DNA of 64,000 bases from Peribacillus butanolivorans (GCF_001273755.1 NZ_LGYA01000001.1:1260857-1324856); one strand, 5' to 3'. Positions 44,347 through 54,592 are shown, numbered from the stretch's first letter. The notes: generated by a model from the letters alone, not told the origin. Translations and numbers: made by a program.

Positions 44347-46017
44347 GTGTCAATTACAAGTTTAGACGGAATGCGCTTTGCAGAAATGATCATTCAAGGA
44401 GCCAATCATTTAGCAGCTAATGCCCAAATGGTTGATGCATTGAATGTTTTTCCTGTTCCGGATGGTGATACTGGAACAAATATGAATTTATCAATGACTT
44501 CCGGAGCGAAGGAAGTACAAAATAATGTGCAGGAACATATCGGGAAAGTGGGTACTTCTCTTTCAAGAGGCCTATTAATGGGTGCACGCGGTAATTCTGG
44601 GGTTATCCTTTCACAACTTTTCCGAGGTTTTGCTAAAGCGATTGAACATAAATCGGAAATTAATAGTGAAGAATTTGCCCAAGCTTTTGATGCAGGTGTT
44701 CAGACAGCGTATAAAGCCGTTATGAAGCCTGTTGAAGGTACCATTTTAACGGTTGCGAAAGATGCTGCCAAGCAAGCGGTTTCATCAGCAGCTAAGCACC
44801 AGGACCTTATTCAGGTAATGGAGGAAATCGTAACTGAGGCAAATGCTTCACTAAAACGCACACCTGATCTTCTTCCTGTATTAAAAGAAGTGGGAGTTGT
44901 TGACAGTGGCGGACAAGGGTTGGTTTTCGTGTATGAAGGCTTCCTTGCTGTATTGAAAGGTGAAGCTCTTCCTGTCCGATCAGCAAACGGTCCAAGCATG
45001 GATGATTTGGTCAGTGCCGAGCATCACATGAACGTACAAGGACATATGAACACTGAAGATATCGTGTTTGGCTATTGCACAGAATTCATGGTCCGATTGG
45101 AAAGTGACAAGCTGGCTAACAAATCGTTTGATGAAGAAAAGTTCCGCAACGATTTAAGTGAATACGGAGATTCATTATTAGTCATCTCTGATGATGAAGT
45201 TGTAAAAGTACATATTCACTCAGAACAGCCTGGTAACTGTCTTAATTATGGACAGCAATATGGTAGTTTAATCAAGATGAAAATCGATAATATGCGCGAA
45301 CAGCATACAGCGATTGTTGGTGAAACAAATGCGTCGCTTCAAACGAAGCCAAAATCGAAAGAAAAATACGGTGTTGTGTCGGTAGCTATGGGCACAGGTA
45401 TCAGCGAGCTATTCAAAAGCATCGGTGCTAAATCGGTTATTGAAGGCGGACAAACGATGAACCCTAGCACAGAAGACATTGTAAAAGCAGTCGAAGAGGC
45501 GCATGCCGAACATGTCATCATCTTACCTAATAATAAAAATATTATTATGGCTGCCAATCAAGCTGCAGATGTTCTGGGAGATTATGTGACTGTTATTCCT
45601 ACGAAGACAGTGCCACAGGGCATGGCTGCATTGTTGGCTTTTAATCCATCACAAGATGCTTCTGAGAATAAAAAGGCGATGATTGAAGCCCTTTCACATG
45701 TGAAAACGGGTCAGATTACTTATGCTGTCCGGGATACGAACATTGATGGCCTTACAATCAAGACCGGAGACTTCATGGGAATCGATGAAGGAACCATCAA
45801 AGTGAAAGATAAAGACAAATCTCAGGCAGCAAAGGACCTTCTTTCTGAGATGATCAATGAAGATTCCGAAATCCTGACCATTTTATATGGAGATGATGCA
45901 ACTAAAGAAGAAGTAGAGGACCTTGTTGCATTTTGTAATGATAATTTTGAAGATGTTGAAGTTGAAGTCCATAACGGAAAACAACCGTTATATTCTTTCA
46001 TTTTTTCAATTGAATAA
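44347..46017 (+). CDS. fakA: Fatty acid kinase subunit FakA (YloV, DAK domain)
   Basis: A 556-residue protein. The N-terminal DAK ATP-binding domain has MVDALNVFPVPDGDTGTNM, GARGNSGVILSQLFRG and VVDSGGQGLV, with Asp residues for Mg2+. A middle Cys-containing domain and a C-terminal DegV-like domain (GVVSVAMGTGI, ILPNNKNIIMAANQA) follow. With FakB proteins it phosphorylates exogenous fatty acids for PlsX/PlsY use. The start is GTG 44347 after AGGAGGAAAG. Confidence 0.94.
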   Translation: MSITSLDGMRFAEMIIQGANHLAANAQMVDALNVFPVPDGDTGTNMNLSMTSGAKEVQNNVQEHIGKVGTSLSRGLLMGARGNSGVILSQLFRGFAKAIEHKSEINSEEFAQAFDAGVQTAYKAVMKPVEGTILTVAKDAAKQAVSSAAKHQDLIQVMEEIVTEANASLKRTPDLLPVLKEVGVVDSGGQGLVFVYEGFLAVLKGEALPVRSANGPSMDDLVSAEHHMNVQGHMNTEDIVFGYCTEFMVRLESDKLANKSFDEEKFRNDLSEYGDSLLVISDDEVVKVHIHSEQPGNCLNYGQQYGSLIKMKIDNMREQHTAIVGETNASLQTKPKSKEKYGVVSVAMGTGISELFKSIGAKSVIEGGQTMNPSTEDIVKAVEEAHAEHVIILPNNKNIIMAANQAADVLGDYVTVIPTKTVPQGMAALLAFNPSQDASENKKAMIEALSHVKTGQITYAVRDTNIDGLTIKTGDFMGIDEGTIKVKDKDKSQAAKDLLSEMINEDSEILTILYGDDATKEEVEDLVAFCNDNFEDVEVEVHNGKQPLYSFIFSIE

Positions 46018-46082
46018 TTAAGGCATCATTAAAATAAGGGACTGATCCGTCGCTTTGTTATGATACTGTAAGAATAAAAGGC

Positions 46083-46122
46083 AATAAACTGCATATGTCA
46101 TTAGGCTATGCAGTTTATTTTT
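46083..46122 (+). terminator. Terminator after fakA
   Basis: A perfect 13-bp stem, AATAAACTGCATA (46083-46095) with TATGCAGTTTATT (46107-46119), then T residues. Confidence 0.92.
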
Positions 46123-46235
46123 GCGATATTAAGGATAAAAAACAGCTTTGATGGAGCGACTGTAAATTTGGGTACTATATAAATAACTCCCAGCGTGTTC
46201 CTTTGAGTTCAGTTATAAAGAAGGAGGAGTAGATC

Positions 46236-46898
46236 ATGAAATTTAGAAGTGTATTTGATATCATAGGCCCAGTAATGATTGGTCCTTCTAGCTCTCATAC
46301 AGCAGGAGCTGCAAGAATCGGTAGGGTAGCCAGGAATTTATTCAACAGAGAACCAAAATGGGCCCATATTTCCTTTTATGGTTCATTTGCCCAAACCTAT
46401 AAAGGTCATGGAACAGATGTAGCCATTGTAGGAGGCCTGCTTGATTTTGATACATTTGACGAGAGAATCAAAGAATCTCTTGAAATAGCTCGTAAAAAGA
46501 AAATGAAAATTACTTTTCGGGAAGAAGAAGCCGTCCCGGAACATCCTAATACTGCGAAAATAACGGTGGGAGATGATGATGGTGAGCTTGAGCTTGTCGG
46601 AATATCGATTGGAGGGGGTAAGATCGAGATTATCGAATTGAATGGGTTTAAATTGAGGCTTTCTGGCCATAACCCTGCAATACTGGTTGTTCATGATGAC
46701 CGCTTTGGTGCAATTGCCAATGTTTCAAACATTTTAGCTAAGCATCAAATTAATATTGGCCAGATGGAAGTGTCCCGCAAAGAGAAAGGGAAGATGGCTT
46801 TGATGACCATAGAAGTGGATCATAATCTAGAAGACCTTGTCATCGATGAAATTGCAGCACTCCCTAACATTACACAAGTGGCAAGGATTGTCGATTAA
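46236..46898 (+). CDS. sdaAB: L-serine dehydratase, beta subunit
   Basis: A 220-residue iron-sulfur serine dehydratase beta chain. The SDH_beta motif is FDIIGPVMIGPSSSHTAGAARIG, with SFYGSFAQTYKGHGTDVAIVGG, and a C-terminal ACT domain (about residues 145-218). With SdaAA it deaminates serine to pyruvate. ATG 46236 follows AAGGAGGAG. It is separated from fakA by a terminator. Confidence 0.96.
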   Translation: MKFRSVFDIIGPVMIGPSSSHTAGAARIGRVARNLFNREPKWAHISFYGSFAQTYKGHGTDVAIVGGLLDFDTFDERIKESLEIARKKKMKITFREEEAVPEHPNTAKITVGDDDGELELVGISIGGGKIEIIELNGFKLRLSGHNPAILVVHDDRFGAIANVSNILAKHQINIGQMEVSRKEKGKMALMTIEVDHNLEDLVIDEIAALPNITQVARIVD

Positions 46899-46935
46899 TA
46901 GGGCAATCGTTTCCACTTAGGAAGGAGAAGATAAT

Positions 46936-47820
46936 ATGTTTCGAAATGTAGCGGAATTAGTAGAATTAGCAGAATCAAAGCAGAAAAAAATATCAACTCT
47001 CATGATTGAACAGGAAATGGAAGTAACGGGTAAAAGCCGTGATCAAATTATCGATCAAATGGGAGTTAACTTGGATGTGATGGAACAGGCTGTTGAAAAG
47101 GGACTGCAAGGTGTACGTTCTGTTTCAGGCCTTACAGGTGGAGATGCAGTTCTTCTTCAGAATTACATTAAATCTGGAAATGCTTTATCAGGTGAACTGT
47201 TGTTGGATGCGGTCAGCAAAGCTGTGGCAACAAACGAAGTGAACGCAGCTATGGGGACTATCTGTGCAACACCCACTGCAGGTTCTGCTGGTGTGGTACC
47301 TGGCACCCTTTTTGCTTTGCAAAATAAATTAAAACCGAATCGGGAACAGAAAATTGAGTTTTTATTTACAGCAGGTGCGTTTGGTTTTGTTGTAGCGAAT
47401 AACGCATCCATCTCTGGAGCGGCAGGAGGCTGTCAGGCGGAAGTCGGCTCGGCTTCGGGTATGGCGGCTGCAGCTATCGTTGAATTGGCGGGAGGGACGC
47501 CAGCACAAAGTGCAGAAGCGATGGCAATTACTCTAAAGAATATGCTGGGTCTTGTGTGCGACCCGGTTGCTGGGCTCGTGGAAGTACCGTGTGTGAAGCG
47601 AAATGCAATGGGTGCAGCAAATGCAATGGTTGCCGCTGATATGGCGTTAGCAGGGATTACAAGCCGGATACCGTGTGATGAAGTCATCGATGCGATGTAC
47701 AAAATCGGACAAACGATGCCGTCAGCTCTGAGAGAAACAGCACAAGGAGGTTTAGCGGCTACACCGACTGGACGGGAGTTGGAAGCAAAGATCTTTGGCT
47801 TGCCGCTAAATAAAAAGTGA
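46936..47820 (+). CDS. sdaAA: L-serine dehydratase, alpha subunit
   Basis: A 294-residue SDH_alpha chain. It has MGTICATPTAGSAGVVPG, the 4Fe-4S ligand region GGCQAEVGSASGMAAA, and CDPVAGLVEVPCVKRN. It forms the two-subunit enzyme with SdaAB, 37 bases upstream. ATG 46936 follows AGGAAGGAG. The stop overlaps the recG GTG by 4 bases (GTGA), which suggests coupled translation. Confidence 0.96.
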   Translation: MFRNVAELVELAESKQKKISTLMIEQEMEVTGKSRDQIIDQMGVNLDVMEQAVEKGLQGVRSVSGLTGGDAVLLQNYIKSGNALSGELLLDAVSKAVATNEVNAAMGTICATPTAGSAGVVPGTLFALQNKLKPNREQKIEFLFTAGAFGFVVANNASISGAAGGCQAEVGSASGMAAAAIVELAGGTPAQSAEAMAITLKNMLGLVCDPVAGLVEVPCVKRNAMGAANAMVAADMALAGITSRIPCDEVIDAMYKIGQTMPSALRETAQGGLAATPTGRELEAKIFGLPLNKK

Positions 47821-49868
47821 ACGTTGCTTTACAGGAACCCATAACAGCAGTTAAAGGTATTGGGGGTGAAACGGCTGCGGCCTTGCAGGAAATGGAGATC
47901 CATACCGTCGTAGATCTCCTTGAACATCTTCCCTATCGCTATGAAGATTACCGATTGAGAGATTTAGAAACGGTTGAACATGATGAGAGGGTTACTGTAG
48001 AAGGGAAGATTCATACGGTCCCGACTTTAGGTTACTTTGGGAAGAAAAAATCCAGACTGACGATCAAATTACTTACAGGCAGATATTTGATAAATGTCAT
48101 TTTTTTTAATCAACCTTATCTGAAACCGAAGCTTACGATTGGCGAAACCGTCACGGTGACTGGAAAGTGGGACCGACATCGCCAAACCATTACTGGTTCC
48201 GAATGTCATGTCGGGGACCATAGTCGGGAAAAAGAGTTCGAACCCGTGTATTCAGTAAAAGGAACTATTACTGTAAAAGGGATGCGTCGCTTTATCGCCA
48301 ATGCTTTTTCTCAATATGGGGCCATGATTGAAGAAAATTTGCCACCACAACTGTTGGCCACATACAAACTGATGCCGCGTAAAGAAGCTCTTCGCATGAT
48401 GCATTTTCCTATATCGGTGAATGATGTCAAACAGGCCCGACGCCGTTTTGTGTATGAAGAATTTTTATTCTTTCAATTGAAAATGCAGGCGCTTCGTAAA
48501 ATACAGCGTGAGCAGTCAAAAGGAACTGGCCAGGACATTGAGGGAGAGCAAGTGAATACATTCATAAAAACCCTACCTTTTCCTTTAACAAACGCTCAAA
48601 ATAGGGTCGTCGAAGAAATTTTAAATGACATGAAATCTCCTTACCGGATGAACCGTTTGCTTCAAGGGGATGTTGGGTCAGGAAAAACGGTGGTTGCCGC
48701 GGTTTGCCTAAATGCAACGATTTCAGCTGGTTTCCAAGGCGCACTTATGGTCCCAACTGAAATTTTGGCTGAGCAGCACACTCAATCATTGAAGGCAATG
48801 CTAGAACCCATCGGAGTAAAGGTAGCCTTGTTGACGAGTTCGGTGAAAGGCAAGAAGCGCAGAGAACTATTACAGAATCTTGAATCAGGGGAACTAGACC
48901 TTTTGATAGGAACCCATGCATTAATCCAGGATGAAGTGAATTTTAGGAATCTCGGTCTTGTCATAACCGATGAACAACATCGTTTCGGGGTGGAGCAGCG
49001 TCGTATCCTTCGTGAAAAAGGCGAAAATCCAGATGTTCTATTTATGACGGCAACACCAATTCCGCGTACGCTTGCGATTACTGTGTTTGGAGAGATGGAC
49101 GCTTCGACCATTGACGAAATGCCTGCTGGACGCAAAGCTATTGAAACGTATTGGGCGAAGCACCAAATGCTTGATCGGATTTTAACTTTTGTGGAAAAGG
49201 AACTTAAGCAGGGTAGACAGGCATACGTCATTTGTCCTTTAATTGAGGAGTCGGAAAAGCTTGATTCTTTACAAAATGTTCTTGATGTTCATGCAATGAT
49301 GACACAGTACTTTGCGAACCGTTATAAAGTAGGGCTTATGCATGGGCGTTTGCCAGCGGATGAAAAAGACGAAGTAATGCAGCAATTTAGTTCCAATGAA
49401 GTGCAAATTCTTGTCTCGACAACGGTTGTCGAAGTTGGCGTAAATGTCCCGAATGCAACGGTGATGGTCATTTATGATGCTGAACGCTTTGGTCTATCCC
49501 AGCTCCATCAGTTGCGAGGGCGAGTAGGACGGGGAAGTGATCAGTCTTTTTGCATTCTTCTGGCTGATCCTAAGACAGAAGTCGGCAAAGAACGAATGAA
49601 AATCATGACAGAGACAAATGATGGCTTTGTCCTATCAGAGAAAGATTTAGAACTTAGAGGCCCCGGGGACTTTTTCGGCAAAAAACAAAGCGGGCTTCCT
49701 GAGTTCAAAGTAGCCGACATGGTCCACGATTACCGGACCCTAGAAGTTGCTAGGACAGATGCCGCAAAATTGATTGCCTCCCAAAGCTTTTGGCATTCAC
49801 CAGAATATGCACCTCTAAGGGCTTATTTAGAGAGAACAGGCGTATTAACTGGAGAAAAGCTGGATTAA
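47817..49868 (+). CDS. recG: ATP-dependent DNA helicase RecG
   Basis: A 683-residue SF2 helicase. An N-terminal wedge/OB domain (HLPYRYEDYRLRDLE, VTVEGKIHTVP) precedes Walker A GDVGSGKTVVAAV, DEQHRFGVEQR, TATPIPRTLAIT, and the C-terminal LRGRVGRGSDQSFC and ELRGPGDFFGKKQSG. It remodels stalled forks and Holliday junctions. It starts at GTG 47817, inside the sdaAA stop. A terminator follows that also carries the fapR -35 element. Confidence 0.96.
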   Translation: MNVALQEPITAVKGIGGETAAALQEMEIHTVVDLLEHLPYRYEDYRLRDLETVEHDERVTVEGKIHTVPTLGYFGKKKSRLTIKLLTGRYLINVIFFNQPYLKPKLTIGETVTVTGKWDRHRQTITGSECHVGDHSREKEFEPVYSVKGTITVKGMRRFIANAFSQYGAMIEENLPPQLLATYKLMPRKEALRMMHFPISVNDVKQARRRFVYEEFLFFQLKMQALRKIQREQSKGTGQDIEGEQVNTFIKTLPFPLTNAQNRVVEEILNDMKSPYRMNRLLQGDVGSGKTVVAAVCLNATISAGFQGALMVPTEILAEQHTQSLKAMLEPIGVKVALLTSSVKGKKRRELLQNLESGELDLLIGTHALIQDEVNFRNLGLVITDEQHRFGVEQRRILREKGENPDVLFMTATPIPRTLAITVFGEMDASTIDEMPAGRKAIETYWAKHQMLDRILTFVEKELKQGRQAYVICPLIEESEKLDSLQNVLDVHAMMTQYFANRYKVGLMHGRLPADEKDEVMQQFSSNEVQILVSTTVVEVGVNVPNATVMVIYDAERFGLSQLHQLRGRVGRGSDQSFCILLADPKTEVGKERMKIMTETNDGFVLSEKDLELRGPGDFFGKKQSGLPEFKVADMVHDYRTLEVARTDAAKLIASQSFWHSPEYAPLRAYLERTGVLTGEKLD

Positions 49869-49890
49869 TGAATAATAAAGAAATCCATTA

Positions 49891-49931
49891 ACAGATTGCG
49901 AGAATTTCTACAATATCTTGCAATCTGTTTT
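49891..49931 (+). terminator. Terminator after recG
   Basis: ACAGATTGCGAGA (49891-49903) pairs with TCTTGCAATCTGT (49916-49928), one G-U pair, followed by five T residues. Confidence 0.9.
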
Positions 49932-49946
49932 TAAAATATATATACT
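49918..49946 (+). promoter_or_regulatory. Sigma-A promoter of the fapR operon
   Basis: TTGCAA (49918-49923), 17-base spacer, TATACT (49941-49946). The -35 lies in the right arm of the recG terminator. The predicted start site falls inside the FapR operator. Confidence 0.8.
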
Positions 49947-49950
49947 ACTA

Positions 49951-49967
49951 TTAGTACCTAGTCATAA
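49951..49967 (+). promoter_or_regulatory. FapR operator (malonyl-CoA responsive)
   Basis: TTAGTACCTAGTCATAA matches the 17-bp FapR consensus as I recall it from B. subtilis at 13 of 17 positions. The left half TTAGTACCT is perfect; the right half is degenerate. Position over the transcription start fits repression relieved by malonyl-CoA. Confidence 0.85.
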
Positions 49968-49989
49968 TACTACGGATGGTGACCTTCAA

Positions 49990-50547
49990 ATGCGAAGAAA
50001 CAAGAAGGAACGCCAGCAATTATTAATCGATACGATTAAACAGAATCCTTTTGTAACGGATGAGGAGCTGGCTGAAAAGTATTCGGTGAGCGTCCAAACA
50101 ATTAGGCTCGACCGTCTTGAATTATCGATACCGGAGCTTCGAGAACGTATTAAAAACGTGGCCGAGAAAAAATTCAGTGACGAAATTAGAGCTTTGCCTT
50201 TGGATGAAATCATCGGGGAAGTAATTGATCTTAATTTAGATGAAAATGCAATTTCTATTTTAGATATAAAAAAAGAGCATGTCTTTAAGCGGAATGGAAT
50301 TGCAAGGGGACATCACCTTTTTGCCCAAGCAAATTCTTTAGCTGTCGCGGTTATCAATGATGAACTGGCATTAACAGCGAAAGCATCCATTTTATTTACT
50401 CGTTCTGTTAAAGAAAATGAAAGAGTGGTAGCTAAAGCGAAAGTTAAAAACGTGGACCACACTACAGATCGTTCCGTGGTGGAAGTCAGAAGCTACGTGG
50501 GAAATGAACTGGTTTTTAAAGGCGAGTTCGATATGTATCGCTCTTAA
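49990..50547 (+). CDS. fapR: FapR, malonyl-CoA-responsive repressor of lipid synthesis
   Basis: A 185-residue regulator. An N-terminal helix-turn-helix ([22 protein letters not shown]) is joined to a hotdog-fold effector domain ([37 protein letters not shown], and a final [10 protein letters not shown]). It represses fatty acid and phospholipid genes until malonyl-CoA binds. The ATG at 49990 follows GGATGGTGA; an in-frame TTG at 49918 is in the promoter. It is autoregulated through the operator at 49951-49967. Confidence 0.96.
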   Translation: MRRNKKERQQLLIDTIKQNPFVTDEELAEKYSVSVQTIRLDRLELSIPELRERIKNVAEKKFSDEIRALPLDEIIGEVIDLNLDENAISILDIKKEHVFKRNGIARGHHLFAQANSLAVAVINDELALTAKASILFTRSVKENERVVAKAKVKNVDHTTDRSVVEVRSYVGNELVFKGEFDMYRS

Positions 50548-50571
50548 CTTTCTAGAAAAGGATGAAAGAAC

Positions 50572-51561
50572 ATGAAAATAACGATAGATGCAATGGGTGG
50601 CGATAATGCTCCCAAGGCACAGGTGTTAGGGGCAATGAAAGCTGTCGAGGCCTTTTCCGATGTAGAAATAACCTTGGTAGGCAATAAAGCTGAAATTAGT
50701 CCATACTTAACGGAACATGACCGGATAAATGTTATACATACAGAAGAAAAGATTTTAAGTACCGATGAACCAGTTCGTGCAGTTCGCCGCAAGAAAAGTG
50801 CTTCGATGGTATTGGCAGCTCAACAGGTGGCTGACGGAGAGGCAGATGCATGCATTTCTTCCGGTAATACAGGTGCATTAATGGCTGCAGGCTTGTTTGT
50901 TGTTGGTAGAATAGAAGGAATTGAACGTCCTGCATTGGCTCCGACCTTACCGACAATCGATGGAAAAGGTTTTGTTCTTCTTGATGTAGGTGCGAATTCC
51001 GATGCGAAACCGGAGCATCTGCTTCAATTTGCCATAATGGGTTCTGTATATGCAAAAAAAGTACGCGGTATTGAAAAGCCCCGCGTCGGACTTTTGAATA
51101 TCGGGACTGAAGAAAAAAAAGGAAATGAACTGACGAAGCATGCTTTCACATTGCTGCAGCAATCATCAGAAATTTCCTTTATCGGTAATGTAGAAGCTAG
51201 GGATCTCCTTAACGGACCAGCAGATGTAGTCGTAACGGACGGCTTCACTGGCAATATGGTATTGAAGACCCTTGAAGGTACGGCTATGAGTGTCTTTAAA
51301 ATGGTAAAAACAGCGTTGATGAGCAATCTGAAGAGTAAGATTGCTGCAGCACTAGTGAAACCGGAACTAAAAGGCATTAAAAATAAAATGGATTACTCGG
51401 AGTATGGTGGTGCCGGATTATTCGGTTTGAAGGCACCTGTCATTAAGGCGCATGGATCTTCCGATGCGAACGCTGTCTATAATGCAATCCGCCAGACACG
51501 TGATATGGTTAGCCATGACGTCATTCCGACCATTGCGAAGACGATAGAAAAAGATCAATAA
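50572..51561 (+). CDS. plsX: Phosphate acyltransferase PlsX
   Basis: A 329-residue protein with [75 protein letters not shown] and [20 protein letters not shown]. It converts acyl-ACP to acyl-phosphate for PlsY and accepts acyl-phosphates made by FakA. It is second in the FapR-controlled operon, 24 bases after fapR. Confidence 0.97.
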   Translation: MKITIDAMGGDNAPKAQVLGAMKAVEAFSDVEITLVGNKAEISPYLTEHDRINVIHTEEKILSTDEPVRAVRRKKSASMVLAAQQVADGEADACISSGNTGALMAAGLFVVGRIEGIERPALAPTLPTIDGKGFVLLDVGANSDAKPEHLLQFAIMGSVYAKKVRGIEKPRVGLLNIGTEEKKGNELTKHAFTLLQQSSEISFIGNVEARDLLNGPADVVVTDGFTGNMVLKTLEGTAMSVFKMVKTALMSNLKSKIAAALVKPELKGIKNKMDYSEYGGAGLFGLKAPVIKAHGSSDANAVYNAIRQTRDMVSHDVIPTIAKTIEKDQ

Positions 51562-51585
51562 TTTATAGAGGTAGGGGATTAACTG

Positions 51586-52527
51586 ATGGGTAAAATTGCT
51601 TTTGTCTTTCCCGGACAAGGTTCACAGTCAATAGGAATGGGTCAGAACTTATTTCAGGAAAACGAGCGAGCTCAGCACATTTTCCGAACAGCGGATGAAA
51701 AACTTGATTTTCCACTTTCTGAGCTTATCTTTAATGGAACACAACAAGAATTAACGGTAACCTACAATGCGCAACCCGCATTATTGACTACAAGTTATGC
51801 CTTTGTTAGGGCATTAGAAGAAGAAGGTATCAAACCCGATTTTACGGCAGGACATAGTTTAGGAGAATATACTGCATTAGTAGCGTCAGGTGCAATTTCT
51901 TTTGAAGATGCCGTTTATACTGTCCGTAAGCGTGGCGAATTCATGGAAGCTGCGGTACCGAATGGTCAAGGCTCAATGGCTGCGATTCTAGGAATGGACC
52001 GTGAAGCACTTACTGAGGTAACTGCTGGAATTACTGCAACAGGGGAATCTGTTCAATTAGCTAATATAAATTGTCCGGGACAAATCGTCATTTCAGGGAC
52101 TACAGAAGGCGTAAAGCTGGCTAGTGCAAAAGCAAAGGAAAATGGAGCAAAGCGGGCACTTCCACTTGAAGTAAGCGGGCCGTTTCATTCAGAATTGATG
52201 AAACCAGCGGCTGAAAAATTACAGAATGTACTTGATGAAGTGAGCTTTCAACAAGCGGAAATACCAGTGATTTCAAATGTAACGGCAAACCCTATTACCG
52301 CTCCGGCAGAAATTAAAGAAAAATTAATTGAACAGCTGTACTCACCAGTACTTTGGGAAGATTGCGTTAAAAAACTACTTGAATTAGGTGTTGATACGTT
52401 CATCGAAGTAGGCCCTGGAAAAGTATTAGGCGGATTAATAAAGAAAATTGATCGTTCTGTTAACATTTACTCAGTTTCTGATCTAGATACTCTAACTAAA
52501 ACAGTTGAAGCATTGAAGGGGGTATAA
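51586..52527 (+). CDS. fabD: Malonyl-CoA:ACP transacylase
   Basis: A 313-residue acyltransferase. It has [14 protein letters not shown], the nucleophile Ser in [17 protein letters not shown], and [25 protein letters not shown] (catalytic His) and [14 protein letters not shown]. It loads malonyl groups on ACP, encoded downstream by acpP. It is two bases from fabG. Confidence 0.97.
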   Translation: MGKIAFVFPGQGSQSIGMGQNLFQENERAQHIFRTADEKLDFPLSELIFNGTQQELTVTYNAQPALLTTSYAFVRALEEEGIKPDFTAGHSLGEYTALVASGAISFEDAVYTVRKRGEFMEAAVPNGQGSMAAILGMDREALTEVTAGITATGESVQLANINCPGQIVISGTTEGVKLASAKAKENGAKRALPLEVSGPFHSELMKPAAEKLQNVLDEVSFQQAEIPVISNVTANPITAPAEIKEKLIEQLYSPVLWEDCVKKLLELGVDTFIEVGPGKVLGGLIKKIDRSVNIYSVSDLDTLTKTVEALKGV

Positions 52528-52529
52528 GC

Positions 52530-53273
52530 ATGATCTTAGAAGGTAAAAAAGCACTTGTAACTGGAGCGTCCCGTGGTATTGGAAGGGAAGTTGCTTTAGA
52601 ACTTGCTCGACAGGGAGCAGATGTTGCTATCAATTATGCTGGCAGCGAATCGAAAGCCAATGAAGTGGTAAGTGAAATCAAGGCATTGGGCCGTAAAGCA
52701 TTTGCGATTCAATGTGATGTTGCAAATAGTGAATCGGTAACAAGCATGATCAAAGAGGTCGTCGAACAGTTTGGCCGAGTAGATATTCTAGTTAATAATG
52801 CTGGTATCACACGTGATAACCTACTGATGCGGATGAAAGAAGAAGAATGGGATTCAGTCATTAATACGAATTTAAAAGGTGTGTTCCTTTGCACAAAAGC
52901 AGTCACTAGACAAATGATGAAGCAACGTAGCGGAAGGATCATCAATATGGCATCAATCGTCGGCGTTAGCGGAAATGCAGGGCAGGCTAATTATGTAGCG
53001 GCCAAAGCTGGAGTGATCGGCTTGACTAAAACTACAGCCAAGGAACTTGCATCAAGAGGGATTACGGTCAATGCGATTGCTCCAGGCTTTATCTCGACGG
53101 ATATGACAGGGGAATTGCCTGAAGATGTCCAAAAAGCGATGCTGGATCAAATTCCACTGGCACGTTTTGGTGACCCTAAAGACATAGCTGCAGTGACGTC
53201 TTTCCTGGCTTCAGATGCAAGCAAATATATGACTGGACAAACACTTCATGTTGATGGCGGCATGGTTATGTAG
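52530..53273 (+). CDS. fabG: 3-oxoacyl-ACP reductase FabG
   Basis: A 247-residue short-chain dehydrogenase. It has the NADPH-binding [32 protein letters not shown], the Ser-Tyr-Lys triad in [23 protein letters not shown]-type sequence, and [10 protein letters not shown]. It reduces 3-ketoacyl-ACP in each elongation cycle. It ends the fapR-plsX-fabD-fabG part; acpP follows with an extra promoter. Confidence 0.97.
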   Translation: MILEGKKALVTGASRGIGREVALELARQGADVAINYAGSESKANEVVSEIKALGRKAFAIQCDVANSESVTSMIKEVVEQFGRVDILVNNAGITRDNLLMRMKEEEWDSVINTNLKGVFLCTKAVTRQMMKQRSGRIINMASIVGVSGNAGQANYVAAKAGVIGLTKTTAKELASRGITVNAIAPGFISTDMTGELPEDVQKAMLDQIPLARFGDPKDIAAVTSFLASDASKYMTGQTLHVDGGMVM

Positions 53274-53280
53274 ATTTTCT

Positions 53281-53308
53281 TTGATTTTTTTCAAAATTAA
53301 TTTATAAT
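53281..53308 (+). promoter_or_regulatory. Internal sigma-A promoter for acpP
   Basis: TTGATT (53281-53286), 16-base spacer, perfect TATAAT (53303-53308). It could give acpP expression beyond the operon transcript. Confidence 0.65.
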
Positions 53309-53330
53309 GTTTTGAGGGGAGGTGAACACA

Positions 53331-53564
53331 TTGGCAGATGTATTAGAAAGAGTAACTAAAATCGTTGTAGATCGTTTGAACGTTGAAGAATCAGAAGTGA
53401 AACTTGAAGCTTCTTTCAAAGAAGATCTTGGTGCCGATTCCCTAGATGTAGTCGAACTAGTTATGGAATTTGAAGACGAGTTTGATATGGAAATTTCGGA
53501 CGATGATGCTGAAAAAATCGCCACAGTAGGTGATGCTGTGAATTACATAAAAAGCACTATGTAA
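53331..53564 (+). CDS. acpP: Acyl carrier protein
   Basis: A 77-residue acidic protein nearly identical to B. subtilis AcpA. The phosphopantetheine site is Ser in [19 protein letters not shown]. It carries growing acyl chains in fatty acid synthesis. It starts at TTG 53331 with AGGGGAGGTGA at ideal distance; an in-frame GTG at 53322 is within that ribosome site. Confidence 0.97.
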   Translation: MADVLERVTKIVVDRLNVEESEVKLEASFKEDLGADSLDVVELVMEFEDEFDMEISDDDAEKIATVGDAVNYIKSTM

Positions 53565-53582
53565 TGAAATGTCCTTTGACTA

Positions 53583-53613
53583 AAAGCTCCGTTTTTTAAC
53601 GGAGCTTTCTCTT
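53583..53613 (+). terminator. Terminator of the fap/acp operon
   Basis: AAAGCTCCGTT (53583-53593) pairs perfectly with AACGGAGCTTT (53598-53608) with a TTTT loop; the trailing sequence is T-rich but interrupted by C. Confidence 0.85.
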
Positions 53614-53704
53614 ATTAAGAAGCCTGAAGCAGCGGCCGATTTTAAGGGAATAAGTATACATCCAACTGAGCCTCCGTCTGCTTAGCTGTAAGCCGGCCGG
53701 CTAG

Positions 53705-53733
53705 TTTTCATTAAGCGGATTATACTGTATGAT
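53705..53733 (+). promoter_or_regulatory. Candidate promoter of rnc-smc-ftsY
   Basis: TTTTCA (53705-53710), 17-base spacer, TATGAT (53728-53733). A second possible -10, TATACT, lies at 53721-53726. From 53614 to 53704 I see no gene. Confidence 0.6.
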
Positions 53734-53747
53734 GGTACATAGGAAGG

Positions 53748-53778
53748 CTTGACAGGAATTCCTGCCAAGTTTCTTTTT
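53748..53778 (+). terminator. Leader hairpin before rnc, possible attenuator
   Basis: CTTGACAGGAA pairs with TTCCTGCCAAG (53749-53770; one mismatch), then a T-rich tract. It lies between the probable rnc promoter and the start codon, so it could attenuate transcription or be a processing site. Function is uncertain. Confidence 0.5.
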
Positions 53779-53824
53779 ATATATTGGAAAAATATGTTTT
53801 TTGAACCGTTGTGGAGGGTTTTGT

Positions 53825-54568
53825 GTGATACGTAGGAACGGAAATAATCGTAAACCATCAATCAAAGATAATAAATTTAAACAGTTACAAGAAAGTTTAG
53901 GTTTCTATTTTCAAGATGAAAATTTATTGAAACAAGCTTTTACACATTCATCTTATGTGAATGAGCATCGCCGTAAGCCTTATGAAGATAACGAAAGGCT
54001 TGAATTCTTAGGAGACGCTGTACTTGAACTGACTATATCTAAATACTTGTATCAAAAATATCCGATGATGAGTGAAGGGGAGCTTACAAAATTAAGGGCA
54101 GCCATTGTCTGTGAGCCATCACTTGTTGCCTTTGCCAATAGTCTTTCTTACGGGGAATATGTATTACTTGGAAAAGGGGAAGAAATGACAGGCGGAAGAG
54201 AACGTCCTGCCATGCTTGCGGATGTATTTGAAGCTTATATAGGGGCTTTGTACCTCGATCAAGGATTAGAGCCAGTTGTGCAGTTTTTGAAAAATGTTGT
54301 ATTTCCGAAGATAGACGAGGGTGCTTTTTCTCATGTGATGGATTATAAGAGCCAGCTTCAAGAGCTCATACAGAGAGATGCTATCGGTGTCCTGCAATAT
54401 AAAATTTTGCATGAAAAAGGGCCGGCCCATAATCGTGAATTTGTTTCGACTGTCTCTTTGAATGGAGAAGATTTGGGTTCTGGAGTAGGAAAATCGAAAA
54501 AAGAAGCGGAGCAGCATGCTGCCGAGCACGCATTGATCGTTTTAAAAGAAAAAAGCTCAACAAGATAG
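53825..54568 (+). CDS. rnc: Ribonuclease III
   Basis: A 247-residue double-strand RNase. It has the signature [20 protein letters not shown] with metal-binding Glu/Asp, then [21 protein letters not shown], and a C-terminal dsRNA-binding domain ([33 protein letters not shown]). It processes rRNA, scRNA and sense-antisense duplexes. The start is GTG 53825, six bases past GGAGGG. It heads the rnc-smc-ftsY operon. Confidence 0.95.
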   Translation: MIRRNGNNRKPSIKDNKFKQLQESLGFYFQDENLLKQAFTHSSYVNEHRRKPYEDNERLEFLGDAVLELTISKYLYQKYPMMSEGELTKLRAAIVCEPSLVAFANSLSYGEYVLLGKGEEMTGGRERPAMLADVFEAYIGALYLDQGLEPVVQFLKNVVFPKIDEGAFSHVMDYKSQLQELIQRDAIGVLQYKILHEKGPAHNREFVSTVSLNGEDLGSGVGKSKKEAEQHAAEHALIVLKEKSSTR

Positions 54569-54592
54569 TTGAACAGTAGAGGAGGAAAGGTC

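Noticed and set aside
53690-53702. GC-rich palindrome GCCGGCCGGC before rnc
   Set aside because: It is short, isolated, with no flanking repeat or T run; chance cannot be excluded.
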